64,000 bases of DNA, taken from positions 12,343 to 76,342 of the forward strand of contig DLAP01000022.1 of NCBI GenBank assembly GCA_002493965.1, read 5' to 3'. The stretch comes from Clostridiales bacterium UBA7044. Lineage in GTDB: Bacteria; Bacillota; Clostridia; Oscillospirales; Oscillospiraceae. Both the position numbers and the translations under genes were made by a program. The notes under the pieces are model-generated. The model did no database searches. It was not told the DNA's origin and saw only the letters and a list, made by a program, of their open reading frames with translations. Positions 25,114-34,033 of this stretch are shown here, one piece after another (the stretch's first letter is position 1; each line of letters begins with the position of its first letter).

Positions 25114-25854
25114 TTATTCCTCATCCTTGGGCCGCTTATATCGGCCGTGAGGCTCCCACTCCGGCAGAGGGTAACGCTGCATAGCGCCGAAGATTCGTTC
25201 CTTCAAATCCGGATAGGTTTGGCTCAGCTCAAAGATCAGGTTTTTCACCTCTTCCCGCTTGGTGGTCTTATCCACCGGACAGCGGTTGGCGAGCACTGGC
25301 AGTTCCATTCTTTGGGCAAAATGGTCAATGGTTTTTTCGTGAATGTAGAGCATAGGACGGATCTGAACGATCCCCGTCCGGTCCAGGTTCGTCACAGGCT
25401 GGAAGCAGCTGATCCGCCCCTCAAACAGCAGGCTCATCAGAAAAGTCTCCACGGCGTCGTCATAGTGGTGCCCCAGGGCCAGTTTGTTGAAGCCTTTGGC
25501 GAGAATCGCCTGATTCAGCGCCCCCCGGCGCATTTTCGCACACATGGAACAGGGATTTTTCTCCTTCCGGTGATCGAAAATGATAGGCGCGATTTCCGTC
25601 TTGACCACAGTATAGGGTACGTTGATTCGTTTACAAAGTCCTTCGATGGCGCTGTAATCCATGTGAAGTCCCATGTCAATGGTGATCGCCTCCAGCTGAA
25701 AAGACTTATCAAAATACTCTCGCAGCCCCGCCATCAAGGCGAGCAGCGCCAGAGAATCCTTCCCTCCGGAGACGCCTACCGCGATCCGATCCCCTTCTTC
25801 GATCATATTATAATCGTCCACACACCGGCGAACCAGGCCCATCAGCTTCTGCAT
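25114..25854 (-). CDS. TtcA-type PP-loop ATPase (tRNA 2-thiolation family)
   Basis: A 246-residue adenylating protein of the TtcA/TtuA family. It has the PP-loop SGGKDSLAL (about residues 30-38), a CSMC pair in the middle and a CPVDKTTKREE segment. TtcA makes 2-thiocytidine at tRNA position 32. The ATG at 25854 with AGGAGG is chosen; a longer in-frame extension to 26280 would overlap the rplM region and has no ribosome binding site. The exact substrate is inferred. Confidence 0.82.
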   Translation of the reverse strand: MQKLMGLVRRCVDDYNMIEEGDRIAVGVSGGKDSLALLALMAGLREYFDKSFQLEAITIDMGLHMDYSAIEGLCKRINVPYTVVKTEIAPIIFDHRKEKNPCSMCAKMRRGALNQAILAKGFNKLALGHHYDDAVETFLMSLLFEGRISCFQPVTNLDRTGIVQIRPMLYIHEKTIDHFAQRMELPVLANRCPVDKTTKREEVKNLIFELSQTYPDLKERIFGAMQRYPLPEWEPHGRYKRPKDEE

Positions 25855-25971
25855 AGGGTATTTCCTCCTAAAGAAACGTAAATAAGATGTGAGAATTTGG
25901 GAGCATTCAGGAGCATTTTCAAGAATTCGTGAGATTCTTTCAGGTTTCGCAAAAATTATCGAAGAAAGCCC

Positions 25972-26000
25972 TTGACTTTCGGTCCCGAATATGGTATAAA
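25972..26000 (+). promoter_or_regulatory. Promoter of rplM-rpsI
   Basis: TTGACT (25972-25977), 17 bases, TATAAA (25995-26000). It leaves a leader of about 75 bases before the rplM ATG, long enough for an L13-type autoregulatory structure, which I cannot fold here. Confidence 0.85.
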
Positions 26001-26080
26001 ATTCAAGCGTTCGGAACTCATTGTACCCGAAACACCTGAAAATGTCAAAATTTTTTAATCCAAAACTGGAGGAAACCATA

Positions 26081-26512
26081 ATGAGCACTACTCTGCTGAA
26101 AAAGGAGACCCTGGAGCGCAAGTGGTTTGTCATCGACGCTGCCGGTAAGCCCCTGGGCCGTACCGCTGTCGTGGCTGCCAACCTGCTGCGGGGCAAGCAC
26201 AAATCCGACTTCACCCCCAACGTGGACTGCGGCGACAATGTCATCATCATCAACACCGACAAGGCTGTCTTCACCGGCAAGAAGCTGGATGAGAAGAAGT
26301 ACTACCGGGTGTCCGGCTGGATCGGCGGTCTGAAGGAAACCAAGGCCCGTGACATGATGGCTGCCCGTTCCGACTACGCCATGGAGTTGGCCGTGAAGGG
26401 TATGCTGCCCAAGAACACCCTGGGCAAGAATGCCCTGACCCGGCTGCACCTGTACAAGGGCGCCGAGCATCCCCACGCCGCCCAGAAGCCTGAGCTCTGG
26501 AACCAGGACTAA
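26081..26512 (+). CDS. rplM: 50S ribosomal protein L13
   Basis: A 143-residue L13 that binds 23S rRNA early in assembly. It begins MSTTLLKKETLERKWFVIDA; the start at 26081 with GGAGG replaces a longer reading that begins 20 codons earlier. GMLPKNTLGKNALTRLHLYKG near the C-terminus is diagnostic. It is followed after 17 bases by rpsI, the usual pair. Confidence 0.98.
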   Translation: MSTTLLKKETLERKWFVIDAAGKPLGRTAVVAANLLRGKHKSDFTPNVDCGDNVIIINTDKAVFTGKKLDEKKYYRVSGWIGGLKETKARDMMAARSDYAMELAVKGMLPKNTLGKNALTRLHLYKGAEHPHAAQKPELWNQD

Positions 26513-26529
26513 TTTGGAGGTAACTTAGA

Positions 26530-26934
26530 ATGTACGAGAGCAAGAAGAAATATTTTTACGGCACCGGCCGTCGTAAGTCCTCCGTTGCCCGTGTCCGTGT
26601 TTACGAGAACGGCACCGGCTCCATCATCATCAATGGCCGTGACATTGACGATTACTTCGGTCTGGAGACCCTGAAGCTGATCGTCCGTCAGCCCCTGGTC
26701 ACCACCGATATGCTGGGCAAGGTTGACATTGTTGTATCTGTTGCCGGCGGCGGTGTTTCCGGTCAGGCCGGCGCTATCCGCCATGGCATCTCCCGGGCTT
26801 TGGTCACTCTGAACCCCGAGAACCGTCCCGCTCTGAAGGCCGCCGGTTTCATGACCCGCGACCCCAGAATGAAGGAGAGAAAGAAGTACGGCCTCAAGGC
26901 TGCCCGTCGCGCTCCGCAGTTCAGCAAGCGCTGA
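26530..26934 (+). CDS. rpsI: 30S ribosomal protein S9
   Basis: A 134-residue S9. [14 protein letters not shown] near the start and the C-terminal RRAPQFSKR, whose last arginine reaches the P-site tRNA, are typical. It is the last chromosomal gene before the ICE; the stop codon is intact and about 55 bases from the terminator end. Confidence 0.98.
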   Translation: MYESKKKYFYGTGRRKSSVARVRVYENGTGSIIINGRDIDDYFGLETLKLIVRQPLVTTDMLGKVDIVVSVAGGGVSGQAGAIRHGISRALVTLNPENRPALKAAGFMTRDPRMKERKKYGLKAARRAPQFSKR

Positions 26935-26953
26935 TTTCAGTTCAAAACAGCTC

Positions 26954-26988
26954 AAAAACCCCGAAACCATGCGGTTTTCGGGGTTTTT
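26954..26988 (+). terminator. Rho-independent terminator after rpsI
   Basis: AAAAACCCCGAAACC / GGTTTTCGGGGTTTTT with a 4-base loop and T5. The chromosome-side boundary of the mobile element lies just beyond it. Confidence 0.95.
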
Positions 26989-27046
26989 CCTTTTCAGATT
27001 GTTTGGCCTGTTTTGGCATGGTCTGACCTGTTTTGAACCGATTTTT

Positions 27047-27109
27047 ATGGGTTAAATAAAGGACAACCACCCCTAAAATGAGGGCCAATGGGTTAAATTA
27101 TAGGACAAC
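27047..27109 (+). repeat. Two direct repeats in the ICE end region
   Basis: ATGGGTTAAATAAAGGACAAC (27047-27067, 21 bases) and a 22-base copy at 27088-27109 that differs by one inserted base and a few positions. The unit is spaced 41 bases apart, i.e. about four helical turns. It may be a binding site for an element recombinase, partition or replication protein. Confidence 0.6.
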
Positions 27110-27230
27110 TTTTTTGCCCCTGCACCCTCCCATGAGGTCATTTTTGCATTTTTGCCCCTCCGAATTTTTATGCAAAATCGGTTTGGCAGAGTTTGACCAA
27201 ATCTGAACAAATGAATATGATTTTATTGCG

Positions 27231-27260
27231 AAAGCGCTCAGTGTTCCTGCTGGGCGCTTT
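27231..27260. terminator. Hairpin in ICE left region
   Basis: AAAGCGCTCA / TGGGCGCTTT with one wobble, a 10-base loop and flanking T5. It may stop transcription coming from rpsI, or act with the next hairpin. Confidence 0.55.
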
Positions 27261-27292
27261 TTGCATTTCCGGGGACTAATGTTCCGGGATCA

Positions 27293-27338
27293 GAAAAAGC
27301 CGTCACTCTTTTTTCAAGAAAGTAGTGGCGGCTTTTTC
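27293..27338. terminator. Large hairpin just upstream of parA
   Basis: GAAAAAGCCGTCACT / AGTGGCGGCTTTTTC pair across 15 bases with one mismatch/wobble and a 16-base loop. The T5 on the right arm suggests a terminator or attenuator in front of the parA operon. No promoter was convincingly found between it and parA. Confidence 0.5.
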
Positions 27339-27383
27339 TATTTCCAGAACCAAACACGACAAACAGAAACGAGGTGAAATACG

Positions 27384-28205
27384 ATGAACCCACAAATCAT
27401 CGCCGTCGCCAACCAGAAGGGCGGCGTCGGCAAGACGACCACTTGTGCCAACTTAGGGATCGGGCTGGCGCAGGCCGGAAAAAAGGTGCTGCTGGTGGAC
27501 GCAGACCCCCAGGCCAGCCTCACCATCAGCCTGGGCAACCCGCAGCCGGACAAGCTGCCCTTTACTCTGTCCGACGCGATGGGCCGCATCCTCATGGACG
27601 AGCCGCTGCACTCCGGCGAGGGCATCCTGCACCACCCGGAGGGCGTGGATCTGATGCCCGCCGACATCCAGCTGTCCGGCATGGAGGTGTCGCTGGTAAA
27701 CGCCATGAGCCGCGAGACCGTCTTACGGCAGTATCTGGACACCGTGAAGGGACAGTATTCCCATATCCTCATCGACTGCCAGCCTTCCCTGGGAATGCTC
27801 ACGGTCAATGCACTGGCGGCAGCCAACAGGATCATAGTCCCAGTCCAGGCGGAGTATCTGCCTGCCAAGGGCCTGGAACAACTGTTGTCCACCATCAGCA
27901 AGGTCAAGCGGCAGCTGAACCCCAAGCTCCAGATCGACGGCATCCTGCTGACGATGGTGGACAGCCGAACCAATTTTGCGAAAGAGATCGCCGCCCTGCT
28001 GCGGGAGACCTACGGCAGCAAAATCAAGGTATTCGGCACCGAGATTCCCCATTCGGTCCGGGCCAAGGAGATCAGCGCCGAGGGCAAGAGCATCTTCGCC
28101 CACGACCCCGGCGGCAAGGTGGCCGAGGGCTACCGCAATCTGACGAAGGAGGTGTTGAAACTTGAAAAGCAGCGCGAAAAAAGTAGAGCTGGCCTCGGTA
28201 GATGA
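27384..28205 (+). CDS. parA: ParA-family partition ATPase
   Basis: A 273-residue Walker-type ATPase that segregates DNA together with ParB. The deviant Walker A KGGVGKTTT is at residues 11-19, DADPQASL at about 41-48 and the LIDCQPSLG Walker B near 129. AACGAGGTGAAATACG precedes the ATG. parB begins 44 bases before its stop. In an ICE it is likely to stabilise the excised, circular form. Confidence 0.95.
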   Translation: MNPQIIAVANQKGGVGKTTTCANLGIGLAQAGKKVLLVDADPQASLTISLGNPQPDKLPFTLSDAMGRILMDEPLHSGEGILHHPEGVDLMPADIQLSGMEVSLVNAMSRETVLRQYLDTVKGQYSHILIDCQPSLGMLTVNALAAANRIIVPVQAEYLPAKGLEQLLSTISKVKRQLNPKLQIDGILLTMVDSRTNFAKEIAALLRETYGSKIKVFGTEIPHSVRAKEISAEGKSIFAHDPGGKVAEGYRNLTKEVLKLEKQREKSRAGLGR

Positions 28206-29091
28206 CTTGTTCTCCACAGAGGAAAGCCGGGCCGACGCCCAGCGGGAAAAGGTTCTGGAAATTCCCCTGTCGGAGCTGCATCCGTTCAAGGACCACCCCT
28301 TTAAGGTCAAGGACGATGAGGCCATGATGGAGACCGCCGACAGCATCCGGCAATATGGCGTGCTGGTTCCGGCCATCGCCCGCCCGGACCCCAACGGCGG
28401 CTATGAGCTGGTCGCCGGTCACCGGCGTCATCGGGCCAGCGAACTGGCTGGCAAGGATACCATGCCGGTCATTGTCCGTGACCTGGACGACGATCAGGCC
28501 ACCATCATCATGGTTGACAGCAACTTGCAGCGAGAAAGCCTGCTCCCCAGCGAGCGGGCTTTTGCTTATAAGATGAAGCTGGAGGCCATCAAGCACCAGG
28601 GGGCCAGAACAGACCTGACTTCTGTTCAAGTTGAACAGAAGTTAAGCGCCCGTGACCGCGTGGCGAAAGATGCAGGTGAGCGCAGCGGCATACAGGTTAT
28701 GCGCTACATCCGCCTTACCGAGTTAATTCCCGAACTGCTGGACATGGTGGATGAGAAGAAAATTGCCTTCAACCCGGCCTATGAGCTGTCTTTCCTCAAA
28801 AGAGAGGAACAGACGCAGCTTTTGGACGCGATGGACAGCGAACAGGCCACGCCGTCGCTCTCCCAGGCCCAGCGGCTGAAAAAATACAGCCAAGAGGGAC
28901 ATCTGACCCTCGACATGATGCGCGTCATCATGGGCGAGGAAAAGAAAAGCGACCTGGACAAGATCACCTTCACCAGCGACACCCTGCGCAAGTATTTTCC
29001 CAGGAGCTACACCCCCGCCCGGATGCAAGAGACCATTATCAAGCTGCTGGAAGCGTGGCAGCGCAAGCGCCAGAGAGACCAGGAGCGATGA
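28162..29091 (+). CDS. parB: ParB/Spo0J-family partition protein
   Basis: A 309-residue ParB-type DNA-binding protein. The CTPase core is ELHPFKDHPFKVKDDEAM and the GHRRHRASELAG motif near residues 90-101; a helix-turn-helix follows. The start is a TTG with AAGGAGGTG 7 bases upstream, within the parA 3' end. It also carries IALLRET-like spacing typical of ICE ParBs. A parS site was not searched for. Confidence 0.92.
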   Translation: MKSSAKKVELASVDDLFSTEESRADAQREKVLEIPLSELHPFKDHPFKVKDDEAMMETADSIRQYGVLVPAIARPDPNGGYELVAGHRRHRASELAGKDTMPVIVRDLDDDQATIIMVDSNLQRESLLPSERAFAYKMKLEAIKHQGARTDLTSVQVEQKLSARDRVAKDAGERSGIQVMRYIRLTELIPELLDMVDEKKIAFNPAYELSFLKREEQTQLLDAMDSEQATPSLSQAQRLKKYSQEGHLTLDMMRVIMGEEKKSDLDKITFTSDTLRKYFPRSYTPARMQETIIKLLEAWQRKRQRDQER

Positions 29092-29102
29092 AAGGAGCGC
29101 CT

Positions 29103-29369
29103 ATGAGGGATATTTCAGCCCGTGAGCTGAAAGGACACAACATTCTTGCCGTGGAGCGTTTTCGGGACAATACCCGCTGGATGATCGAGTTTTCCGTCCT
29201 GCGCCCCTGCACCTACGGCAGCCCCGGCGATGAAATGCGGCTGTTTCTCACTGAGGACGGCTATCAGGCCGCCTTACTCAGCCAGCAGCGCCGGGACATC
29301 AAAATCAAAAAGTGCGCCCATGTGGTTGAGGGGCACGTCCTGTATGTAAAGAAAAAGCGGAGGAAATGA
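29103..29369 (+). CDS. DUF5720-family protein
   Basis: An 88-residue protein of a family found in Tn1549-like elements and known only by number. It starts MRDISARELKGHNILAVERF and ends in a Lys/Arg-rich tail. AAAGGAG lies 5 bases before the ATG. It follows parB after 11 bases. No function is known. Confidence 0.78.
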   Translation: MRDISARELKGHNILAVERFRDNTRWMIEFSVLRPCTYGSPGDEMRLFLTEDGYQAALLSQQRRDIKIKKCAHVVEGHVLYVKKKRRK

Positions 29370-29370
29370 G

Positions 29371-29874
29371 ATGTTCAGAGAAAAAGAAATCTGTGATGCC
29401 ATTCGCACAGCGTATCTGCACCTGTTCCCTGATAAAAAGGAACGGAAACGGGCGCTCTCCAGACTGGACCTGGAGCTTGTGGCGCAGGGCATCCGCTATC
29501 GCGGAGAAAGCGTCCTCGCTTACCAGACTTCCGGCAGCCATGCGTGCGCCCTGGACTATTACGGGCCGGAGCTGTTTCCCCAGCGGGGATGCTGCATTTA
29601 CCAAAAAACGGTCCAAAGTCATTCCACGCAGGTGGATGCCGCCTGTATCCGGGAACTGTGGTTTCTGGAGGATGGACGGTTTGTGGAGGTGTCCGGCGTG
29701 ACTACAAAATACCGTTCGGCATACGAGCGGTTTTCTACCTGCTACCGCACGGTACACCATATCGTCAAGGGCCGGGACTGGCAGGACTATCCGCCAGAGG
29801 AGATTGCCGATGCCTTTGAGGACATCAACGACCATCCTTTTGACGGGATGCCCGGAGTTTTCTATGAAGTTTGA
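29371..29874 (+). CDS. Hypothetical ICE protein
   Basis: A 167-residue soluble protein with no recognised domain. It has a Lys/Arg-rich N-terminal helix (KKERKRALSRL), four to five cysteines and aromatic-rich later parts (ERFSTCYRTVHHIV). It starts one base after the DUF5720 stop region and overlaps the ATG of a spurious longer reading of the next gene. Its place in the operon suggests an ICE maintenance role, but this is inference only. Confidence 0.6.
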   Translation: MFREKEICDAIRTAYLHLFPDKKERKRALSRLDLELVAQGIRYRGESVLAYQTSGSHACALDYYGPELFPQRGCCIYQKTVQSHSTQVDAACIRELWFLEDGRFVEVSGVTTKYRSAYERFSTCYRTVHHIVKGRDWQDYPPEEIADAFEDINDHPFDGMPGVFYEV

Positions 29875-29933
29875 GCCGCGCCATAACTGACAGCGGCTTT
29901 TTTCATGCCATAAATGCCGAGAGGAGTGATGAA

Positions 29934-30812
29934 ATGGCCGTTTTTCGTATTGAACGGACCCGTGATTATACCGTGATGAGCAACCATCACCTGCGCGACA
30001 AGGCGTTGTCGCTGAAATCCAAGGGGCTTTTGTCCATGATGCTGTCCTTGCCGGAGGACTGGAACTACACCACCAGAGGACTTGCGAAAATCTGCAAGGA
30101 GGGCGTGGACGCCATCGGCGGGGCACTGCGGGAGCTGGAAAGCGCCGGGTACATCGTCCGCCACCAGATGCGGGACCGCCAGGGCCGCATCAGCGACACC
30201 GAGTATGTCATCTATGAGCAGCCCCAGCCCAAAGCGCCGGATACGCCCCAGCCGGATACGGCTTCACCAGATACGGAAAACCCGTATCTGGCTGACCCGG
30301 ATACGGAAAAGCCCGCAGAATTAAATATAGAGAAATCAAAGACCCAAAAACAAACAACGGATGTACCAAGTACCGATTCCATTCCCTTCCGGGAGAAAGC
30401 GGCGGCCAGGCCGCCGGAACGGAAAGGACGGGATGCGATGTCGGTGGAGGAAATGCAGGATTATCGGGATTTGGTGTTGGAGAACATCGAGTACGACCAC
30501 CTGTGCCGGGAGTTTTCGACCTACCGGGAGGATTTGGACGAGATCGTGGAGCTGATCGTGGAGACGGTCTGTGCCAGACGCAAGACCACCCGCATTGCCG
30601 GGGCGGACTTCCCCCATGAGGTGGTGCGGTCCCGGTTCTTGAAGCTGGACAGCTCCCACATCGAGTTCGTCATGGAGTGCCTGCACAACAACACCACCGA
30701 AATCCGCAACATGAAGCAGTACCTGCTGACCGTGCTGTTCAACGCGCCTACCACCATGAACAACCACTACACGGCCCAGGTCAACCACGATATGCACGCA
30801 GGCGGCTGGTAA
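29934..30812 (+). CDS. Replication-initiator-like protein (DUF6017, HTH N-terminus)
   Basis: A 292-residue protein. The N-terminal FRIERTRDYTVMSNHHLRDK and a winged helix near residues 35-75 (TRGLAKICKEGVDAIGGALR) match the RepA-N/helix-turn-helix part; the C-terminal region from about residue 170 is DUF6017. The middle has PDT-type repeats, low complexity. I chose the ATG at 29934 because of GAGAGGAG upstream. Homologues are thought to help replicate excised elements. Confidence 0.78.
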   Translation: MAVFRIERTRDYTVMSNHHLRDKALSLKSKGLLSMMLSLPEDWNYTTRGLAKICKEGVDAIGGALRELESAGYIVRHQMRDRQGRISDTEYVIYEQPQPKAPDTPQPDTASPDTENPYLADPDTEKPAELNIEKSKTQKQTTDVPSTDSIPFREKAAARPPERKGRDAMSVEEMQDYRDLVLENIEYDHLCREFSTYREDLDEIVELIVETVCARRKTTRIAGADFPHEVVRSRFLKLDSSHIEFVMECLHNNTTEIRNMKQYLLTVLFNAPTTMNNHYTAQVNHDMHAGGW

Positions 30813-30851
30813 CGGCCGTCTTTTTTGCTGCACTGCCGAAGGAGGCACGAT

Positions 30852-31619
30852 ATGAACCAGATGGAAATTTTCAAAAACCCGGAGTTTGGCAGCATCCGCA
30901 CTTTTGAGCAGGACGGCAAGGTGCTGTTCTGCGGAACGGATGTAGCCGCTGCTTTGGGATATGCCAATCCCCGTAAAGCCGTCCGCGACCACACCCGCTG
31001 TGGAACGAAATGTTCCATAGGGGTCCAGACCGGGAAAAAGGCGGATGGCACGCCCGCCGTGCAGATGGTGGAAATGCTTTTTATCCCCGAAGGTGATGTG
31101 TACCGCCTTATTGTTCACAGCAAGCTGCCCTCGGCGGAGCGGTTTGAACGCTGGGTGTTCGATGAAGTCCTGCCCAGCATTCGCCAGCACGGGGCCTACC
31201 TCACCAGGGAAAAGCTGTGGGAGGTCGCCACCTCGCCGGAGGCACTGCTGAAACTCTGCTCCGACCTGCTGGCCGAGCGCGAGAAGAATGCGGCGCTGCA
31301 AGCGGACAACGCCCGGCTGCAAGGCAAGGCCGTCTACTACGACCTGTTCATCGACCTGCGCCACAGCACCAACCTGCGCACCACCGCCAAGGAGCTGGAC
31401 GTGCCGGAGCGGCGCTTTGTCCGCTTTCTGCTGGAACGCCGGTACGTCTACCGCACCCCCTCCGGCTGCGTGCTGCCCTACGCTAAGAGCGCCAACGTGG
31501 GGCTGTTCTGCGTGAAAGATTTTTGCCGCAACGGCCACACCGGCTCTTATACGCTGGTGACGCCCAAGGGCAAGCTGCACTTTGCGGAACTGCGTTCCCT
31601 GATTCTGGTGACGGTATGA
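30852..31619 (+). CDS. Phage-type antirepressor (BRO N-terminus, KilA-C/ANT C-terminus)
   Basis: A 255-residue protein. The BRO-N domain is at about residues 10-110 (IRTFEQDGKVLFCGTDVAAALGYANP ... LPSIRQHGAYL), and a phage antirepressor C-terminal domain follows from about residue 150 (TTAKELDVPERRFVRFLLER). Such proteins switch phage repressors off; in an ICE one could relieve repression of transfer. AAGGAGGC precedes the ATG. The target is unknown. Confidence 0.82.
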   Translation: MNQMEIFKNPEFGSIRTFEQDGKVLFCGTDVAAALGYANPRKAVRDHTRCGTKCSIGVQTGKKADGTPAVQMVEMLFIPEGDVYRLIVHSKLPSAERFERWVFDEVLPSIRQHGAYLTREKLWEVATSPEALLKLCSDLLAEREKNAALQADNARLQGKAVYYDLFIDLRHSTNLRTTAKELDVPERRFVRFLLERRYVYRTPSGCVLPYAKSANVGLFCVKDFCRNGHTGSYTLVTPKGKLHFAELRSLILVTV

Positions 31620-31706
31620 CGCACCGCCACCTGATCCGGCGGCTGGTGGTCCCGCCTTAGTATTCAAGATCACCCACTGCATAACCGACGAAGGGAGGCG
31701 AGAAAA

Positions 31707-32207
31707 ATGCAGGAGGAAGTGGAAAACAGGACTTTGACGCTGATCGTCAGCGGCACCAAGTTCACCGGGCGGCTGTTCAAGGCCGCCATATCCAAGTACA
31801 TGGCTCACCGCAGGGAGAAGAGGCTGGAAAAGCAGCGCAGCCGGGATTCCCCCGTCACCCCCAAGGGCAAACAGACGGTGAAGCAGCTCATCGGTCAGAA
31901 CCAGGGCGTCTCCAACATCGAGATCAACGACCCGTCCATCAAGGATTTTGAGCGCATCGCCCGCAAGTACGGCGTGGACTATGCGGTGAAAAAGGACCGC
32001 AGCACTTCGCCGCCCAAATACCTGATCTTCTTCAAGGCCCGCGACGCCGACGCCCTGACCGCTGCTTTTACCGAGTACACCGGCAAAAAAGTCAAAAAGG
32101 CGGAGAAAACCGAGCGCCCGTCTGTGCTGGAGAAGCTCGCCCAGTTCAAAGAGCTGCTCAAAAATACCGTGGTGGACCGCAGCCGCCGGAAGGAGCTGGA
32201 ACGATGA
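31707..32207 (+). CDS. PcfB-family protein (DUF3801)
   Basis: A 166-residue protein of the PcfB family, encoded directly before the coupling protein in many Gram-positive conjugative elements. It contains KQLIGQNQGVSNIEIND and a DFERIARKYGVDYAVK stretch and ends in a charged, coiled-coil-like tail. It overlaps the VirD4 gene by 4 bases. PcfB is thought to help load the relaxosome on the coupling protein. Confidence 0.85.
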   Translation: MQEEVENRTLTLIVSGTKFTGRLFKAAISKYMAHRREKRLEKQRSRDSPVTPKGKQTVKQLIGQNQGVSNIEINDPSIKDFERIARKYGVDYAVKKDRSTSPPKYLIFFKARDADALTAAFTEYTGKKVKKAEKTERPSVLEKLAQFKELLKNTVVDRSRRKELER

Positions 32208-34033
32208 AGCAGGTGAATGTGAAAAAGCTGGTGCTGCTGAACCTGCCCTATTTCCTGCTGGGCCTTTTTGCCACCAACCTGGGCGAAGCCTGGCGGCTGG
32301 CAACCGGCGCGGATGCCTCGGCCAAGATGCTCTCGTTCTTCTCCACCCTGCCGGTGGCGCTGGGCAGCTGGTGGCCCAGCCTGCACCCGCTGGATTTGCT
32401 GGTGGGGCTTTGCTGCGGCGCTGGCCTGCGGCTGGCGGTGTATCTGAAAGGCAAGAACGCCAAAAAATACCGCCACAACGTGGAGTACGGGTCGGCCCGA
32501 TGGGGCACCCATGAGGATATTGCCCCCTACATGGACCCGGTGTTCCAGAACAACGTCATCCTGACCCAGACCGAACGGCTCACCATGTCCAGCCGCCCCA
32601 AGAATCCCAAGTATGCCCGCAACAAGAACGTGCTGGTCATCGGCGGTTCCGGCTCCGGCAAGACCCGGTTCTGGTTGAAGCCGAATTTGATGCAGATGCA
32701 CAGCTCCTATGTGGTCACCGACCCCAAGGGCACCATCCTGGTGGAGTGCGGCAAAATGCTCCAGCGCGGCGCGCCCAAGCTGGGCAAGGACGGCAAGCCG
32801 GTGAAGGACAAGAACGGCAAGGTTATCTACGAACCGTACCAAATCCGGGTGCTGAACACCATCAACTTCAAGAAGTCCATGCACTATAACCCCTTCAGCT
32901 ATATCCATAGTGAAAAGGACATCTTGAAGCTGGTGACAACGCTGATCGCCAACACCAAGGGCGAGGGCAAGGCCGGGGACGATTTCTGGGTCAAGGCGGA
33001 GACGCTGCTGTACTGCGCACTCATCGGCTACATCCACTACGAGGCCCCGGTGGAGGAACAGAATTTTTCCACTCTCATTGAGATGATCAACAGCATGGAG
33101 GTCCGGGAGGACGATGAGGAGTTCAAAAACGCCGTGGACTTGATGTTCGATGAGCTGAAAGAACGGGAACCCAACCATTTTGCGGTGCGGCAATATGCCA
33201 AATATAAATTGGCCGCGGGCAAAACCGCTAAGTCGATTTTGGTGAGCTGCGGTGCCCGGCTGGCGGTGTTCGACATTGCCGAGCTGCGGGAGGTCACGTC
33301 CTACGACGAGCTGGAGCTGGACACCCTGGGTGACCGCCGGACGGCGTTGTTCCTCATTATGAGCGATACCGATGACAGCTTTAACTTCCTGATCTCCATG
33401 TGCTACACCCAGCTGTTCAATCTCTTGTGCGAGAAAGCCGACGATGTGTACGGCGGACGGCTGCCGGTCCATGTGCGCTGCCTCATTGACGAGTGCGCCA
33501 ACATCGGCCAGATCCCCAAGCTGGAAAAGCTGGTGGCTACCATCCGAAGCCGTGAGATTTCTGCCTGCCTGGTATTGCAGGCGCAGAGCCAGCTCAAGGC
33601 CATCTACAAGGACAACGCCGATACCATCATCGGAAATATGGATTCTTCCATCTTCCTGGGCGGCAAGGAGCCGACCACATTGAAGGAGCTGGAAGCCGTG
33701 TTGGGCAAGGAAACCATTGACACCTACAACACCGGCGAGAGCCGGGGGCGGGAAACTTCCCACTCGCTCAACTATCAAAAATTAGGGAAGGCGCTGATGA
33801 GCCAGGATGAGCTGGCCGTCATGGATGGCGGCAAGTGCATCCTCCAGCTGCGCGGGGTGCGGCCGTTTCTGTCGGACAAGTACGACATCACCCAGCACAC
33901 CAACTACAAGTACACCGCCGACGCCGACCCGAAAAATGCGTTCAGCATTGAAGATTTCCTGCGGGCCAGGCTGAAGCTCAAACCCAACCAGGTCTGCGAC
34001 GTGTATGAGATCGACGCCGCATCCGACGATTGA
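32204..34033 (+). CDS. Type IV coupling protein, VirD4/TraG (PcfC-like)
   Basis: A 609-residue ATPase that pulls the relaxase-bound DNA to the channel. Two N-terminal membrane segments (about residues 8-24 and 60-85) precede the ATPase core. Walker A is VIGGSGSGKT (about 145-154) and the Walker B region holds IDECANIGQIPKLEKL near residue 428. The stop overlaps an ATG (TGATG) that begins a 57-residue ORF. The family is certain. Confidence 0.93.
   Translation: MKQVNVKKLVLLNLPYFLLGLFATNLGEAWRLATGADASAKMLSFFSTLPVALGSWWPSLHPLDLLVGLCCGAGLRLAVYLKGKNAKKYRHNVEYGSARWGTHEDIAPYMDPVFQNNVILTQTERLTMSSRPKNPKYARNKNVLVIGGSGSGKTRFWLKPNLMQMHSSYVVTDPKGTILVECGKMLQRGAPKLGKDGKPVKDKNGKVIYEPYQIRVLNTINFKKSMHYNPFSYIHSEKDILKLVTTLIANTKGEGKAGDDFWVKAETLLYCALIGYIHYEAPVEEQNFSTLIEMINSMEVREDDEEFKNAVDLMFDELKEREPNHFAVRQYAKYKLAAGKTAKSILVSCGARLAVFDIAELREVTSYDELELDTLGDRRTALFLIMSDTDDSFNFLISMCYTQLFNLLCEKADDVYGGRLPVHVRCLIDECANIGQIPKLEKLVATIRSREISACLVLQAQSQLKAIYKDNADTIIGNMDSSIFLGGKEPTTLKELEAVLGKETIDTYNTGESRGRETSHSLNYQKLGKALMSQDELAVMDGGKCILQLRGVRPFLSDKYDITQHTNYKYTADADPKNAFSIEDFLRARLKLKPNQVCDVYEIDAASDD

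Larger units (their letters stand above)
26989..27383. other. Gene-free left end region of the ICE
   Basis: About 395 bases without a convincing gene. It holds a 20-base tandem repeat (27000-27039), two copies of an ATGGGTTAAAT...AGGACAAC unit, a terminator-like hairpin (27231-27260) and a larger hairpin (27293-27338), then the parA ribosome binding site. It likely contains the element end. The 11-base sequence GTTCAAAACAG at 26940-26950 recurs inverted as CTGTTTTGAAC at 27028-27038. Confidence 0.6.

Noticed and set aside
25855..26280. N-terminal extension of the TtcA-type gene
   Set aside because: Would overlap rplM on the other strand, lacks a ribosome binding site and bears no similarity to the family.
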